From an uncultured Flavobacteriaceae bacterium (lineage in GTDB: Bacteria > Bacteroidota > Bacteroidia > Flavobacteriales > Flavobacteriaceae), in NCBI GenBank assembly GCA_913045325.1, contig CAJWPZ010000018.1, forward strand, positions 1-32,021: a DNA stretch of 32,021 nucleotides, given 5' to 3'. Every line of letters begins with the position of its first letter. Positions within the stretch are counted from its first letter, which is position 1. The notes under the pieces were generated by a model. That model did no database searches, was not told where the DNA came from, and worked only from the letters and a program-made list of their open reading frames with translations. The position numbers and the translations under genes were made by a program. Below, piece after piece: positions 1 through 8,595 of this stretch.

Positions 1-62
1 ATAAATACAAAGATACTCTAAAACAGGAAATATATTGTTATGAAAATCCTAAAAACAAAAAG

Positions 63-92
63 CAAAAATATACTATAGCAGGTAGGTTACAA
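63..92 (-). promoter_or_regulatory. Bacteroidota-type promoter reading off the left edge
   Basis: On the minus strand a TTG (92-90) is followed by a 19-base spacer and TATTTTTG (70-63). This matches the TTG-N19-TAnnTTTG pattern of the Bacteroidota primary sigma factor. It lies just after the mvaD stop and faces left, so it should drive a gene whose start is outside the window. A second -7-like motif, TATCTTTG at 15-8, follows it but has no clear -33 partner. Confidence 0.5.
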
Positions 93-106
93 TATATAAA
101 ACAACA

Positions 107-1198
107 CTAGATAGCAGAGGCTCCAATACCTACAACATCATCAATGTAAGTTCCGTCTTTACAGTACTTAGAAAGCTCGTTTTTAATAAATTGTTGCACT
201 TGCTGTTTTTCGCTTGACGGATATAATACGTGTACATTAGCACCTGCATCTAAGGTAAAACAGACCTTGCTATTTGTTGTTTTTCTGTAGTTCCAGATAC
301 AATCAAGAATCTCCAAGGTGTTTGGTTTCATTAAAATAAAATACGGAGAACTGGCCATCATCATAGCGTGTAACTGCAGCGCCTCGCTCTCTACAAGGGC
401 TATAAAAGAGTCTAAATCACCAGATTCGAAAATAGAAACAAGTTGCTCTAAATTGCTATTTGCTTTCTCAAAACGCTGGGTGGCATAGGGGTTATTGTGC
501 ATCAAATCGTGACCCACAGTACTACTTACCTGCTTTTGTGCTTTATCTACTAATAAAATAGTATCATGATAATTATTGAAATTTTCATGAACTTTATAAG
601 GATATGGCGTCCCAAAAAGATTACTACTACCCTTTATCTTTGGGTGTGCACCCCAAACAACTAGAGGGCCATTAATACTTCTAGCGGCACTTCCCGAACC
701 TAAACGGGCAAGAAAAGATGCTTTTTGTAATTGGTACTCTTTGTTTTGTAGTGGCGCATTTTTGCTGTTATTTAACTGACACTCCAGCGCTACAAGACAC
801 ATTGCTAGTGCGCTCATTCCACTTGCAGAACTAGCAATACCACTGCTGTGAGGAAAGGTGTTTTGTGTTTTAATTACAAAACTATACTCATCAACAAAAG
901 GAATGTATTTTTCTACGCGTTGAAAAAATTTATGAATTTTAGGCTCAAAACCTTCTTCCCGCACACCATCAAGATAGACCTTAAAATCAAAGCCGCCTTT
1001 GGTCTTTTTTTCATACTGCAAGGAAGTTTCACTTTTACACTTACTTAGTGTAAAACTTATAGAAGCGTTTTGAGGAAGTTGCTCTCCGTACTTTCCCCAG
1101 TATTTTACCAAAGCTATGTTACTTGGTGATTGATAAGACACACTTGCGTTTTCGGCTATTTCTGTATAAGGTGGTGGAATAAAATCTTGAATGGTCAT
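107..1198 (-). CDS. mvaD: Diphosphomevalonate decarboxylase
   Basis: It catalyses the ATP-dependent decarboxylation of mevalonate diphosphate to isopentenyl diphosphate, the last step of the mevalonate pathway, in the cytoplasm. The 363-residue protein has the family signatures: SNIALVKYWGKYG near residues 26-38, the GHMP-kinase phosphate-binding loop PHSSGIASSASG at 116-127, RLGSGSAARS at 165-174, and DAGANVHVL near the C-terminus. Flavobacteriia generally use the mevalonate route, which fits. The reading frame is open upstream to 1354, but that part overlaps the preceding flavoprotein gene and is not homologous to the family. The ATG at 1198 (MTIQDF) is therefore the likely start and leaves a 61-base gap after that gene. 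No terminator is visible after its stop. Confidence 0.95.
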   Translation of the reverse strand: MTIQDFIPPPYTEIAENASVSYQSPSNIALVKYWGKYGEQLPQNASISFTLSKCKSETSLQYEKKTKGGFDFKVYLDGVREEGFEPKIHKFFQRVEKYIPFVDEYSFVIKTQNTFPHSSGIASSASGMSALAMCLVALECQLNNSKNAPLQNKEYQLQKASFLARLGSGSAARSINGPLVVWGAHPKIKGSSNLFGTPYPYKVHENFNNYHDTILLVDKAQKQVSSTVGHDLMHNNPYATQRFEKANSNLEQLVSIFESGDLDSFIALVESEALQLHAMMMASSPYFILMKPNTLEILDCIWNYRKTTNSKVCFTLDAGANVHVLYPSSEKQQVQQFIKNELSKYCKDGTYIDDVVGIGASAI

Positions 1199-1259
1199 AA
1201 ATGGGCCGTATATTAAAGGGCAAAAATTTAAAAGGTAAAGATACGCAAATAGCTTTCTT

Positions 1260-2501
1260 TTACTGCTGCAGGTCTTGAGAAATTGCCTTTGAGACGATAT
1301 AGGCACTAGTCCAAGCGTTCTGAAAATTAAAACCTCCAGTAATGGCATCAACATTTATAACCTCTCCTGCAAAATATAAATTAGGGTGTACCCTACTCTC
1401 AAATGTTTTAAAATTAACCTCCTCCAAAGCAACTCCTCCAGCGGTTACAAACTCTTCTTTAAAGGTACTTTTACCAGATACCTCAAAATAAGATTGAGTG
1501 AGTTGCTGTGCAAGGTTTTGAAGTTTGCTCTTAGGTATATCTGCCCAAATCTCTACAGGAGTAATACCACTTGTTTTTACAATACTTTGCCACAAGCGTC
1601 TTGGAATATCAAATTGAGGATACTTGGCTATGGTTTGCTTTGGATGTTTGGTTTTAAGTTTTAGCAAGCGGTGCAAAATATCTTCTTGATTTTGGTCTAA
1701 CAACCAATTCACAACAATAGTAAATGTATAGTCTAAGGCTTCTAAGATCCTTGCTCCCCAGGCAGAAAGCTTTAAAATAGCAGGTCCACTCATACCCCAA
1801 TGTGTAATAAGTAAAGGACCCTCACTTTGCAGGACAACCTTGCCTTTTTGATCCATTACTTTAATACTAACCTGCGAGGATACACCCGGAAGATCCAAAA
1901 TTCTTTGATCTTTTATATTGAAGGTAAATAAAGATGCAACAGGAGGGACAATGGTATGTTTTAAGGCGCTTAAAATATTCCATATTTTTGGATTAGACCC
2001 TGTAGCAATAACAATCTTTTGAGCCAAAAGTGTTTTATTGGTTGTTGTAACGCTCCAACTATGTTCTAATTTATGAATTTCTTTGACAGGATGCTCTTTT
2101 AAAAGAGAAACACCAAGAGTAGCTATTTGGTTTAAAAAACAATCTATGATTGTTTGTGAAGTGTTAGACACTGGAAACATTCTTCCATCTTCTTCCATCT
2201 TTATGTTTACACCTCTCTCTTCAAACCAAGCCAGGGTATCTCCAGTCATAAAAGTATGAAAAGGCCCCAATAATTCTTTTTCTCCTCTTGGATAATTTTT
2301 GGAAAGCTCACTGGGAATAAACTCACCATGGGTGACATTACATCTGCCACCGCCAGAAATTTTAACTTTTGTAAGTACTTGACTCCCTCTCTCTAAAATA
2401 GCAACTTTAAGATTTGGAGCCTTCGTTTTAAGGTTGATTGCAGCAAAAAAACCTGCCGCACCACCACCAATTACTATAACATCAAATGCGTTTGTATCCA
2501 C
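1260..2501 (-). CDS. HI0933/YhiN-family NAD(P)/FAD-dependent flavoprotein
   Basis: This is a 413-residue flavoprotein of the HI0933 family (BaiN/YhiN-like), whose physiological reaction is not well established. The N-terminal Rossmann fold is clear: DVIVIGGGAAGFFAA at about residues 7-21 holds the GxGxxG dinucleotide-binding motif for FAD. KISGGGRCNVTH follows near residue 47. The C-terminal signature runs from FVTAGGVALEEV to AGEVINVDAITGGFNFQNAW, where FAD is bound again. The length is normal for the family. The start is a GTG at 2501: an in-frame stop lies two codons upstream, and the FAD motif begins only six residues in, so no later start would do. It is followed by mvaD after 61 bases and may share its transcript. 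Confidence 0.9.
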   Translation of the reverse strand: MDTNAFDVIVIGGGAAGFFAAINLKTKAPNLKVAILERGSQVLTKVKISGGGRCNVTHGEFIPSELSKNYPRGEKELLGPFHTFMTGDTLAWFEERGVNIKMEEDGRMFPVSNTSQTIIDCFLNQIATLGVSLLKEHPVKEIHKLEHSWSVTTTNKTLLAQKIVIATGSNPKIWNILSALKHTIVPPVASLFTFNIKDQRILDLPGVSSQVSIKVMDQKGKVVLQSEGPLLITHWGMSGPAILKLSAWGARILEALDYTFTIVVNWLLDQNQEDILHRLLKLKTKHPKQTIAKYPQFDIPRRLWQSIVKTSGITPVEIWADIPKSKLQNLAQQLTQSYFEVSGKSTFKEEFVTAGGVALEEVNFKTFESRVHPNLYFAGEVINVDAITGGFNFQNAWTSAYIVSKAISQDLQQ

Positions 2502-2591
2502 GGGTTAAAAATACGTATAATTGAGTTGATTTATTGACCTGTAGCCAATGAGATATTAAACATCATATAATAAAACAAAACAACTAGCTGG

Positions 2592-3260
2592 TTATAGAGA
2601 AATGAAATCTTTTAGGTAATAGGGCTCAAAATAAGCAACATCTTGGATGTCATTTTGAGTAAATTTAAGTGTAGCAATCTGGGCCATTTGTGAGGCAGAA
2701 GGCAGTGCATTTTTGATAAAAACTGCATTTGGATGAGTGCATACTGCTTCAAATTTCTCTACACCATCACCAATAAATGTCACGCTGCCCTTATCAAGGT
2801 AGGTTTTAAAAGAATCTTTTGTTATAATTTGGGCCTGTATGTCTCTCATTTGGTCCATCTCAGAAGAAAACACAGCACTGTAAACCTCCATTCTTCTTGC
2901 GTCTAACATAGGCACCACCACCGAGCCAGTAACCTGGCTTGCTAATGAACCTAGTGTTGAAATAGCAAGTAATGGAATATCCAGTGCGTAACAAAGGCCT
3001 TTTGCGGCAGAAACACCAATTCTAAGACCCGTATAAGAACCTGGTCCTTTGCTTACTGCTATGGCGTCCAAATCATTTTTTGAAATATTGGCTCGGTCTA
3101 AAACCTGTGAGATGTACCCTTGTAGTTTTTCTGCGTGAGAAAAATGCCTCTCAGGTTCATTTTCAGGATTATCCTCCTGTAAAGCAATAACTTTTCCGTT
3201 TACACTAAGGGCAACAGAACAGTTTTTAGTGGCCGTTTCTATGCAAAGTATTGTTGCCAT
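2592..3260 (-). CDS. tsaB: tRNA threonylcarbamoyladenosine biosynthesis protein TsaB
   Basis: TsaB is the non-catalytic ASKHA-fold partner of TsaD. With TsaE and threonylcarbamoyl-AMP made by TsaC, it completes t6A at position 37 of ANN-decoding tRNAs. The 222-residue sequence begins with the fold's first phosphate-binding strand, LCIETATKNCSVALS. It then has the family signature SKGPGSYTGLRIGVSAAKG near residues 69-87, and MLDARRMEVYSAVF near 118-131, which is typical of TsaB rather than the metal-binding TsaD. The ATG overlaps the stop of the preceding adaptor gene by one base (TAATG), so translation is probably coupled to the export cluster. The functional link to that cluster is unclear and may only reflect shared transcription of a housekeeping gene. 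Confidence 0.95.
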   Translation of the reverse strand: MATILCIETATKNCSVALSVNGKVIALQEDNPENEPERHFSHAEKLQGYISQVLDRANISKNDLDAIAVSKGPGSYTGLRIGVSAAKGLCYALDIPLLAISTLGSLASQVTGSVVVPMLDARRMEVYSAVFSSEMDQMRDIQAQIITKDSFKTYLDKGSVTFIGDGVEKFEAVCTHPNAVFIKNALPSASQMAQIATLKFTQNDIQDVAYFEPYYLKDFISL

Positions 3261-4537
3261 TAGTCCTGCTGTTCTTGCTCTTGTTTGATATCTATTAAAT
3301 CATCGCACTTTAATGATTTTGTAACCGTATTGTAAGGTCCCGTAATAACTTCGTCTCCTTCAAGGAGTCCAGTCAAAACCTCGATATTACTATCATCTTG
3401 GATTCCTGTTTTTATAACTCTAAGGGCCGCTTTTTCTCCGTTTTTGACAAAAACCACTTCGTATTTTTCTTGTTTATTGGAGGTGATCTTCTTTTTATTT
3501 ATTTTTTCTTTGGTACATGTAGTATCTGTTTTTATAACCACTGCACTAATTGGTACCCCAATAATTTGAGTTCTTTTATTGGTAATAATATCTACCGTTG
3601 CTGTCATTCCTGGACGAAACGGAGAATAGCTCTCTGGCTTGCCCTGAGTTAAATCTGCATACGACAAAGGTAAAATACGAACCTTTACTTTAAAGTTTGT
3701 TACCTGGTCTGCAGATAGCGCTGTAAGGGCTGAGTTTGCAATTTCTGTAACCTCACCTCTAAATTCTCTTTTTAAATAGGCATCTACCTCCACAATGGTT
3801 TGGTCTCCAACATTTACTTTTACAATGTCATTTTCATTGACATCTACCTCAACTTCCATGTTGGTAAGATCTGCAACACGTACAATTTCTGTTCCGGCCA
3901 TCTGTGCGGTTCCTACCACACGCTCACCAAGTTCTACAGCCAATCTTGAAATAGTACCAGACATAGGCGCATAGATAGCGGTTCTAGATAGATTATCCTT
4001 AGACTGCTTTAAACTTGCCGCTGCACTCTTTACGCTATAAAAAGCAGATTCTACATTGGCCTGTGCGCCTTCATACTCTGCAATAGAGCGGTCCCAATCT
4101 AATTTTGAAATCACGCCTTTATCAAAAAGCGTTTTATTTCTTTGGTAGTTTGCCTTTGCATTTCTAGCTGAAGCCTCTGCTTGAGCTAATTGTGCTTTAA
4201 TGTTTTGAAGTCCAGCTTGGCTTTGACTTACCGCTGCTTGTATTAAATCTGGATTGATCTTTACAAGTAATTCTCCTTTTTTAATCTCTTGCCCCTCTTT
4301 TATTGGAAGAGAGATAATTTCTCCAGAAACTTCAGATGAAAGGGCTACTTCTACCTCTGGTTGGATTTTTCCTGTAGCAGCTACTGTTTCAATAATATCA
4401 ATAGGGGTAATTTTTGCTATTTCAACCTCTTTCCCTCTTTTGGTTTCACCAAATATCCCTGCTTTTTTACCACCAATAAGAACAACTAAAGCCACTATAA
4501 CAATACCTAAAATCCAAAAAAGTGTTTTTTTCTTCAT
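3260..4537 (-). CDS. Periplasmic adaptor subunit (HlyD/MacA/RND type), second of two
   Basis: This is a membrane-fusion protein expected to bridge an inner-membrane transporter and a TolC-type channel. The 425-residue protein has an N-terminal membrane anchor at about residues 5-23 (ILGIVIVALVVLIGG). The first half of a lipoyl domain follows (EVSGEIISLPIKEGQEIKKGELLVKI), then an alpha-helical hairpin rich in Ala and Gln at about 100-185. The second lipoyl half and beta-barrel come next (IYAPMSGTISRLAVELGERV), then a membrane-proximal domain ending in GLLEGDEVITGP. Compared with the first adaptor (6062-7222) it has a lysine-rich insertion containing a Cys (TCTKEKINKKKIT) and a charged, Gln-rich C-terminal tail. 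It starts one base after the TolC gene stop and runs into tsaB by a one-base overlap. Which permease it serves cannot be told from sequence alone. Confidence 0.9.
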   Translation of the reverse strand: MKKKTLFWILGIVIVALVVLIGGKKAGIFGETKRGKEVEIAKITPIDIIETVAATGKIQPEVEVALSSEVSGEIISLPIKEGQEIKKGELLVKINPDLIQAAVSQSQAGLQNIKAQLAQAEASARNAKANYQRNKTLFDKGVISKLDWDRSIAEYEGAQANVESAFYSVKSAAASLKQSKDNLSRTAIYAPMSGTISRLAVELGERVVGTAQMAGTEIVRVADLTNMEVEVDVNENDIVKVNVGDQTIVEVDAYLKREFRGEVTEIANSALTALSADQVTNFKVKVRILPLSYADLTQGKPESYSPFRPGMTATVDIITNKRTQIIGVPISAVVIKTDTTCTKEKINKKKITSNKQEKYEVVFVKNGEKAALRVIKTGIQDDSNIEVLTGLLEGDEVITGPYNTVTKSLKCDDLIDIKQEQEQQD

Positions 4538-4538
4538 A

Positions 4539-5984
4539 TTAAAATTTTAACTCGGTTGCTGGAATACCGAAATATAGCTCCAACACCTTGATTTTAAAAA
4601 TATAATCGTATTTACTTCTATTTAACTCTACTTGTGCATTATCATACCGGAGTTTGGATTGACTAAAATCAAAGGCATTTGTTGCCCCTGCGTCATATCT
4701 GTCTTTTGCGTATTGGTATGCTAATTCTTGAGATGTTACAGATTTTTGAGCTGCCTGGTAGGCTTTTCTTGATCCCTGCGCATCAACGAACGCCTGATAC
4801 ACATTTGACTCTAGGTCTAAAGAGGCTTGCTGTAATTGAAGTTTACTTCTTTCCAATGAAATTTGACTACGTTTCACATTTGCCTTTACAGAAAAAGCAT
4901 TAAACACAGGTATACTTAATTGAACCCCATAACTAATACCATCATTATCGTAGGCCTGGTCTAAAAAAGCATCTGCCTGCACTTCTCTACTAATGGTATT
5001 TGGAAATTGCCCAACTACAGATTGTCCTGTTTGCTCAACAATACCTATTTCTTGAGTTATAAAAGGATTGTCTGGATCCAGATCTTGGGTAAAGGATGTG
5101 GCATTGGTGTAACGTGAGTTGTATCCAAAAAATGCATTTAAAGTAGGTAGGTTTGCTCCTTTTGCTATTTGCAAATCTTTTTCTGAAATACTTACGTTTT
5201 GCTGGGCAATTTTAACCTCTGACCGTGTTTGTTTTGCGCCTTCTATAAGCTCATCTACAGTTTTTAATGCTATGGCGTTATTAACCACTTGATAGTCTTC
5301 GTCTACAATGTCAAAATTTTCATAGTCTTTTATAAGTAGTAATTGTGATAAACTAATTAAAGATATTTTAACCGCGTTTTCTGCCACTGCAATACGCTGC
5401 TGCTCGCCAGCATCTGTAGCATCAATCTCTAACAGATCTCCTCTTGGCAAAACACCAGCATCTATAAGTTTTTTGGTGCGTTCTATTTGCTGTTTGGTTA
5501 CTTGGTTTTGGGCAATAACTGCAGCTGCATTTGCTTTGTTTAACAATACTTGTAAGTATCCATTTGCAACAAATAAAGAAATATCGTCTTTCATTTTTGC
5601 TAATCTATACTGGCTAGAGAGTTGTGATAAAGCTGCACGTTGCACTCTTCTATAATTTCTTAAACCATCAAAAACGGTATATCCAACATTTACAGATCCA
5701 TTTACAGACAAGAATGTTGTGGTCTGTGCATTGTTGGTTAATGGGTTGAAACTTAAACCCGTATTCTCTGAGGTACTTGTGCTAAAATTTAATGAAGGTA
5801 AAAAGGCTCCAGTAGCAGACATTTTTTCAATATCTGTAGCTGCTAGATCTAATTCGCTTTGCTTTACTGATATGTTATTGTCTAGGGCGTATTGCACACA
5901 CTCTGAGAGAGTCCATTTCTTTACCTGGGCATGAGCCGCAGTTGATATGGTTAAGACAAAAAATAAAATTCCTAACTTTTTCAT
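4539..5984 (-). CDS. TolC-family outer-membrane efflux channel
   Basis: This is an outer-membrane factor of the TolC family, expected to form a trimeric channel and periplasmic tunnel for a tripartite exporter. The 481-residue precursor has a signal peptide (MKKLGILFFVLTISTAAHA, cleavage after about residue 19). The mature start is WTLSECVQYALDNNISVKQSELDL, the usual opening of OEP domains. Two OEP repeats follow with long Gln/Ala/Ser-rich helices, and the second ends in the family-typical AYQYAKDRYDAGATNAFDFSQSKLRYDNAQ. The length is normal. The gene lies between two adaptor genes: 77 bases after the first (6062-7222) and one base before the second (3260-4537). This places it as the shared exit duct of the cluster. 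Confidence 0.95.
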   Translation of the reverse strand: MKKLGILFFVLTISTAAHAQVKKWTLSECVQYALDNNISVKQSELDLAATDIEKMSATGAFLPSLNFSTSTSENTGLSFNPLTNNAQTTTFLSVNGSVNVGYTVFDGLRNYRRVQRAALSQLSSQYRLAKMKDDISLFVANGYLQVLLNKANAAAVIAQNQVTKQQIERTKKLIDAGVLPRGDLLEIDATDAGEQQRIAVAENAVKISLISLSQLLLIKDYENFDIVDEDYQVVNNAIALKTVDELIEGAKQTRSEVKIAQQNVSISEKDLQIAKGANLPTLNAFFGYNSRYTNATSFTQDLDPDNPFITQEIGIVEQTGQSVVGQFPNTISREVQADAFLDQAYDNDGISYGVQLSIPVFNAFSVKANVKRSQISLERSKLQLQQASLDLESNVYQAFVDAQGSRKAYQAAQKSVTSQELAYQYAKDRYDAGATNAFDFSQSKLRYDNAQVELNRSKYDYIFKIKVLELYFGIPATELKF

Positions 5985-6061
5985 ACGTTGATTATAGTTG
6001 TTGTGTAAGTCTTTAGCTTGCTTAAATTGTTACACTATTTGTTAAAATATTAAATTAATTT

Positions 6062-7222
6062 CTACCAAGATTTACCAGCTCCAGCAGGTTTTAATTGATT
6101 CCAAACCTTAATATTGTCTTGTGGAGTTACCCCACCAAGCACCTCAACATAAAGACCATCGCTCACCCCAAGGCTAATTTCTTTGCGCTGAAATTCTTGA
6201 GAACCAGTTGCTATTTCTACAAATGGCTTTTTTGTTTTTGGATCATATTGCACTAAGGCTTCTTTAATACTTAATACATTTTCTGACCTGGCAAGAATAA
6301 TAGATGCATTAGCGCTGAGTCCCGCTCTAATAAAGGTAGCGTTTTGATTATTGAGCGTTCCTTTTATTTCAAACTGTATGGCTCCGTTTTCACTCACCCC
6401 TTTGGGAGCAATAAAATCTAAAACTGCGTTAAACTTTTGGTTTTCAATAGCACCTACAGTAATCTCTAAAGGTAAGTTTTCTGTTATTTTTCCAACCTCA
6501 CTCTCATCTACCTTTCCTTCAAAAATCATTTTCTCGACATCTGCAATAGTAGCAATGGTAGTCCCGTCATTAAAGTTGTTTGACTCTATGACCTGGTTAC
6601 CAACCTTTACAGGAATGTCTAAGATCATACCAGACACGGTAGCTCTAATTTCTGTATTGGCAGCAGCACCTAATCCTTTTGCTGTTCCTGTCTTTACAAT
6701 ATCAAAGGTTTGCTTTGCAGCAGTAAGCATCACATTTTCTTGATTGTAACGTTGTTGAGCTTGGTTATAATTTAAAAGCGCTTGATCAAATTCATTGGCA
6801 GAAACTACCGCTTTATCAAACAACTCTTTTTGGCGCAAGTATATGCTTTTTTGACTCTCTAAGGCCAATCGTGCGGTTTCTACCTGAGTCTTTGCACTAT
6901 TTATATTGTTTTTAGCGCTGTTTAGAGAGTTTATATTAGGCACTACTTTTACCTTAGCAATCAAATCTCCACTAGAGACAACATCTCCGGCTAGAACAAA
7001 TATTTCATGTATAATTCCAGAAATATTTGGCTTGATTAACACCTCTTCTTTTGGCACAATATTACCTGTAGCTACCGTCTTTTTGACGATAGTCCTTATA
7101 CTTGCTGTTTCTGTTTGAAACACCACAGGATTTGTTTTATCTTTTGAATAGATATACCAAATACCTGCAGAAAATGATATTACTATAACCAGTAATGTGA
7201 TGATTGTTCCTGTTCTTTTCAT
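6062..7222 (-). CDS. Periplasmic adaptor subunit (HlyD/MacA/RND type), first of two
   Basis: This is a membrane-fusion protein that probably couples the two upstream ABC permeases to the TolC channel. The 386-residue protein is anchored by one N-terminal membrane segment at about residues 6-26. It continues with a lipoyl half (NISGIIHEIFVLAGDVVSSGDLIAKV), a helical hairpin at about 100-170 with repeated LxxxKxxYxRQKxLFDKAV-type heptads, the return lipoyl half (ATVSGMILDIPVKVGNQV), and beta-barrel and membrane-proximal domains ending in GVTPQDNIKVWNQ. It follows the second permease by 81 bases, a slightly loose spacing. It is clearly related to the second adaptor at 3260-4537 but is shorter and lacks that protein's lysine-rich insertion and Gln-rich tail. 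Confidence 0.9.
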   Translation of the reverse strand: MKRTGTIITLLVIVISFSAGIWYIYSKDKTNPVVFQTETASIRTIVKKTVATGNIVPKEEVLIKPNISGIIHEIFVLAGDVVSSGDLIAKVKVVPNINSLNSAKNNINSAKTQVETARLALESQKSIYLRQKELFDKAVVSANEFDQALLNYNQAQQRYNQENVMLTAAKQTFDIVKTGTAKGLGAAANTEIRATVSGMILDIPVKVGNQVIESNNFNDGTTIATIADVEKMIFEGKVDESEVGKITENLPLEITVGAIENQKFNAVLDFIAPKGVSENGAIQFEIKGTLNNQNATFIRAGLSANASIILARSENVLSIKEALVQYDPKTKKPFVEIATGSQEFQRKEISLGVSDGLYVEVLGGVTPQDNIKVWNQLKPAGAGKSW

Positions 7223-7303
7223 TTGTATAGCCCTTAAAATAAGGTTGTTTTTAGTTAAACGTTTTTTATATAATTTGTGAAATAATTGAATCTCACAAGT
7301 GTT

Positions 7304-8563
7304 TTAATCTACTCTTAGCGCATCAACGGGTTTCATTTGTGTGGCTCTTGTTGCAGGGATTAAACCTGCCAAAAGACCCGAGACAATTAAAATTAATAAG
7401 GCCACTGCAATAACCTGAATATTGACAGATGGATTGGCAAAATTCTCTACGGGACCGCTCAGTGATAAGATATAATTCATTATCCAAATACCACCGGCAG
7501 AGAAGGCAACTCCTACCATTCCAGAGAGTATGGTTAACACTAATGATTCTTGTAACACCTGTGCTCTAATATCCCAGGGGGTGGCACCCAAAGCGCGACG
7601 AATGCCAATTTCTTTGGTGCGTTCTTTTACAACAATTAGCATAATATTACTAATACCAATAACCCCAGACAATAATACCAAGGCGCCCACAAAAAATCCT
7701 ACAAATTTTAAAATATCAAACAGGCCTGTAATTCTCTCAAAAGATTCAGCCAAATCACGATTTCCTATAGCTCTTTGATCATTAGGGTGAATGGTACGCT
7801 GCTGTCTCATAATCTCCAACACTCTAGGTTTTAAGGTGGTTATACTCACATTATCTTGGGCTGTAATAGCAAAATACATTACATTATCTGCATTATTAAA
7901 CACCTGGTTAAAGGTGGTAAAGGGTACATATACCGTATTGGCGAGCTCTTCGCTATCTCCTGCTGTGCTTGGCGCTTTAAAGGTTCCGACCACAAGAAAG
8001 TTTACACCATTAATTTTTATATAATCACCGATAGGGTCTTCTCCAAAATCAAATAAACTCTCCACAACACCTGTACCTATAACTACCGCTTTGCGTTTGT
8101 CGTTAATATCTGAATAACTTATAAAACGCCCAGCAAGTATATCCATAGGTTGCTGCAGTATATACTCTGGATAATCTCCACATACTTTAAAGGCGCCTGT
8201 ATTTTCTTTTCTTGTAACATTATTTGCTCCTTGATAACCGCCCAATTGGTTTCTTGGAGATACAATTTTTAATTCTGGTATTTTCTCTTTTAGAATCTCA
8301 CCATCAATCATTTTAAATTGCACACGCCTTCCCTTGGGTAAGCCTTTATAGGGCTTTGAAGTTCCTTGCCCCCATACAAACATAGAATTGGTGGCAAAAT
8401 CTCCAAAATCTTTGCTCACTCCATTTCTAAGCCCTGTAACTAAAGCGAGTAATAAAACCAAAATAAAAATACCCCAAAACACACCAAATGCGGTGAGCAT
8501 TGTTCTAAATCTATTGGCATTAAGTGCCTCAAGTATTTCGTTCCAGCGATCTTTATTAAACAT
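7304..8563 (-). CDS. MacB/FtsX-type ABC transporter permease, second of two
   Basis: This is an inner-membrane permease of the MacB/FtsX class. The 419-residue protein has one N-terminal transmembrane helix (AFGVFWGIFILVLLLALVTG, about residues 26-45). A periplasmic MacB-type core domain of about 230 residues follows, then three C-terminal helices. The FtsX-type coupling motif VVKERTKEIGIRRALGATP lies just after the second helix and would contact the ATPase. The protein ends in the class signature RATQMKPVDALRVD. It has no ATP-binding domain of its own, unlike E. coli MacB, so it must use the ATPase at 9833-10573. It is a diverged tandem paralogue of the permease at 8596-9840 and follows it by 32 bases. 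The two probably form a heterodimer, which is inference. Confidence 0.92.
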   Translation of the reverse strand: MFNKDRWNEILEALNANRFRTMLTAFGVFWGIFILVLLLALVTGLRNGVSKDFGDFATNSMFVWGQGTSKPYKGLPKGRRVQFKMIDGEILKEKIPELKIVSPRNQLGGYQGANNVTRKENTGAFKVCGDYPEYILQQPMDILAGRFISYSDINDKRKAVVIGTGVVESLFDFGEDPIGDYIKINGVNFLVVGTFKAPSTAGDSEELANTVYVPFTTFNQVFNNADNVMYFAITAQDNVSITTLKPRVLEIMRQQRTIHPNDQRAIGNRDLAESFERITGLFDILKFVGFFVGALVLLSGVIGISNIMLIVVKERTKEIGIRRALGATPWDIRAQVLQESLVLTILSGMVGVAFSAGGIWIMNYILSLSGPVENFANPSVNIQVIAVALLILIVSGLLAGLIPATRATQMKPVDALRVD

Positions 8564-8595
8564 TCTATTTTTTTCTATTTTCTAATTTAAAAAAA

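Noticed and set aside
1199-1354. Upstream extension of mvaD with 52 more residues
   Set aside because: It overlaps the end of the HI0933-type gene in another frame, has no resemblance to the decarboxylase N-terminus, and the ATG at 1198 gives the normal family length.
7230-7242. CCTTA-AAA-TAAGG palindrome between the second permease and the first adaptor
   Set aside because: It is a five-pair stem without a T run on the coding strand, which is expected by chance in sequence this A/T-rich.
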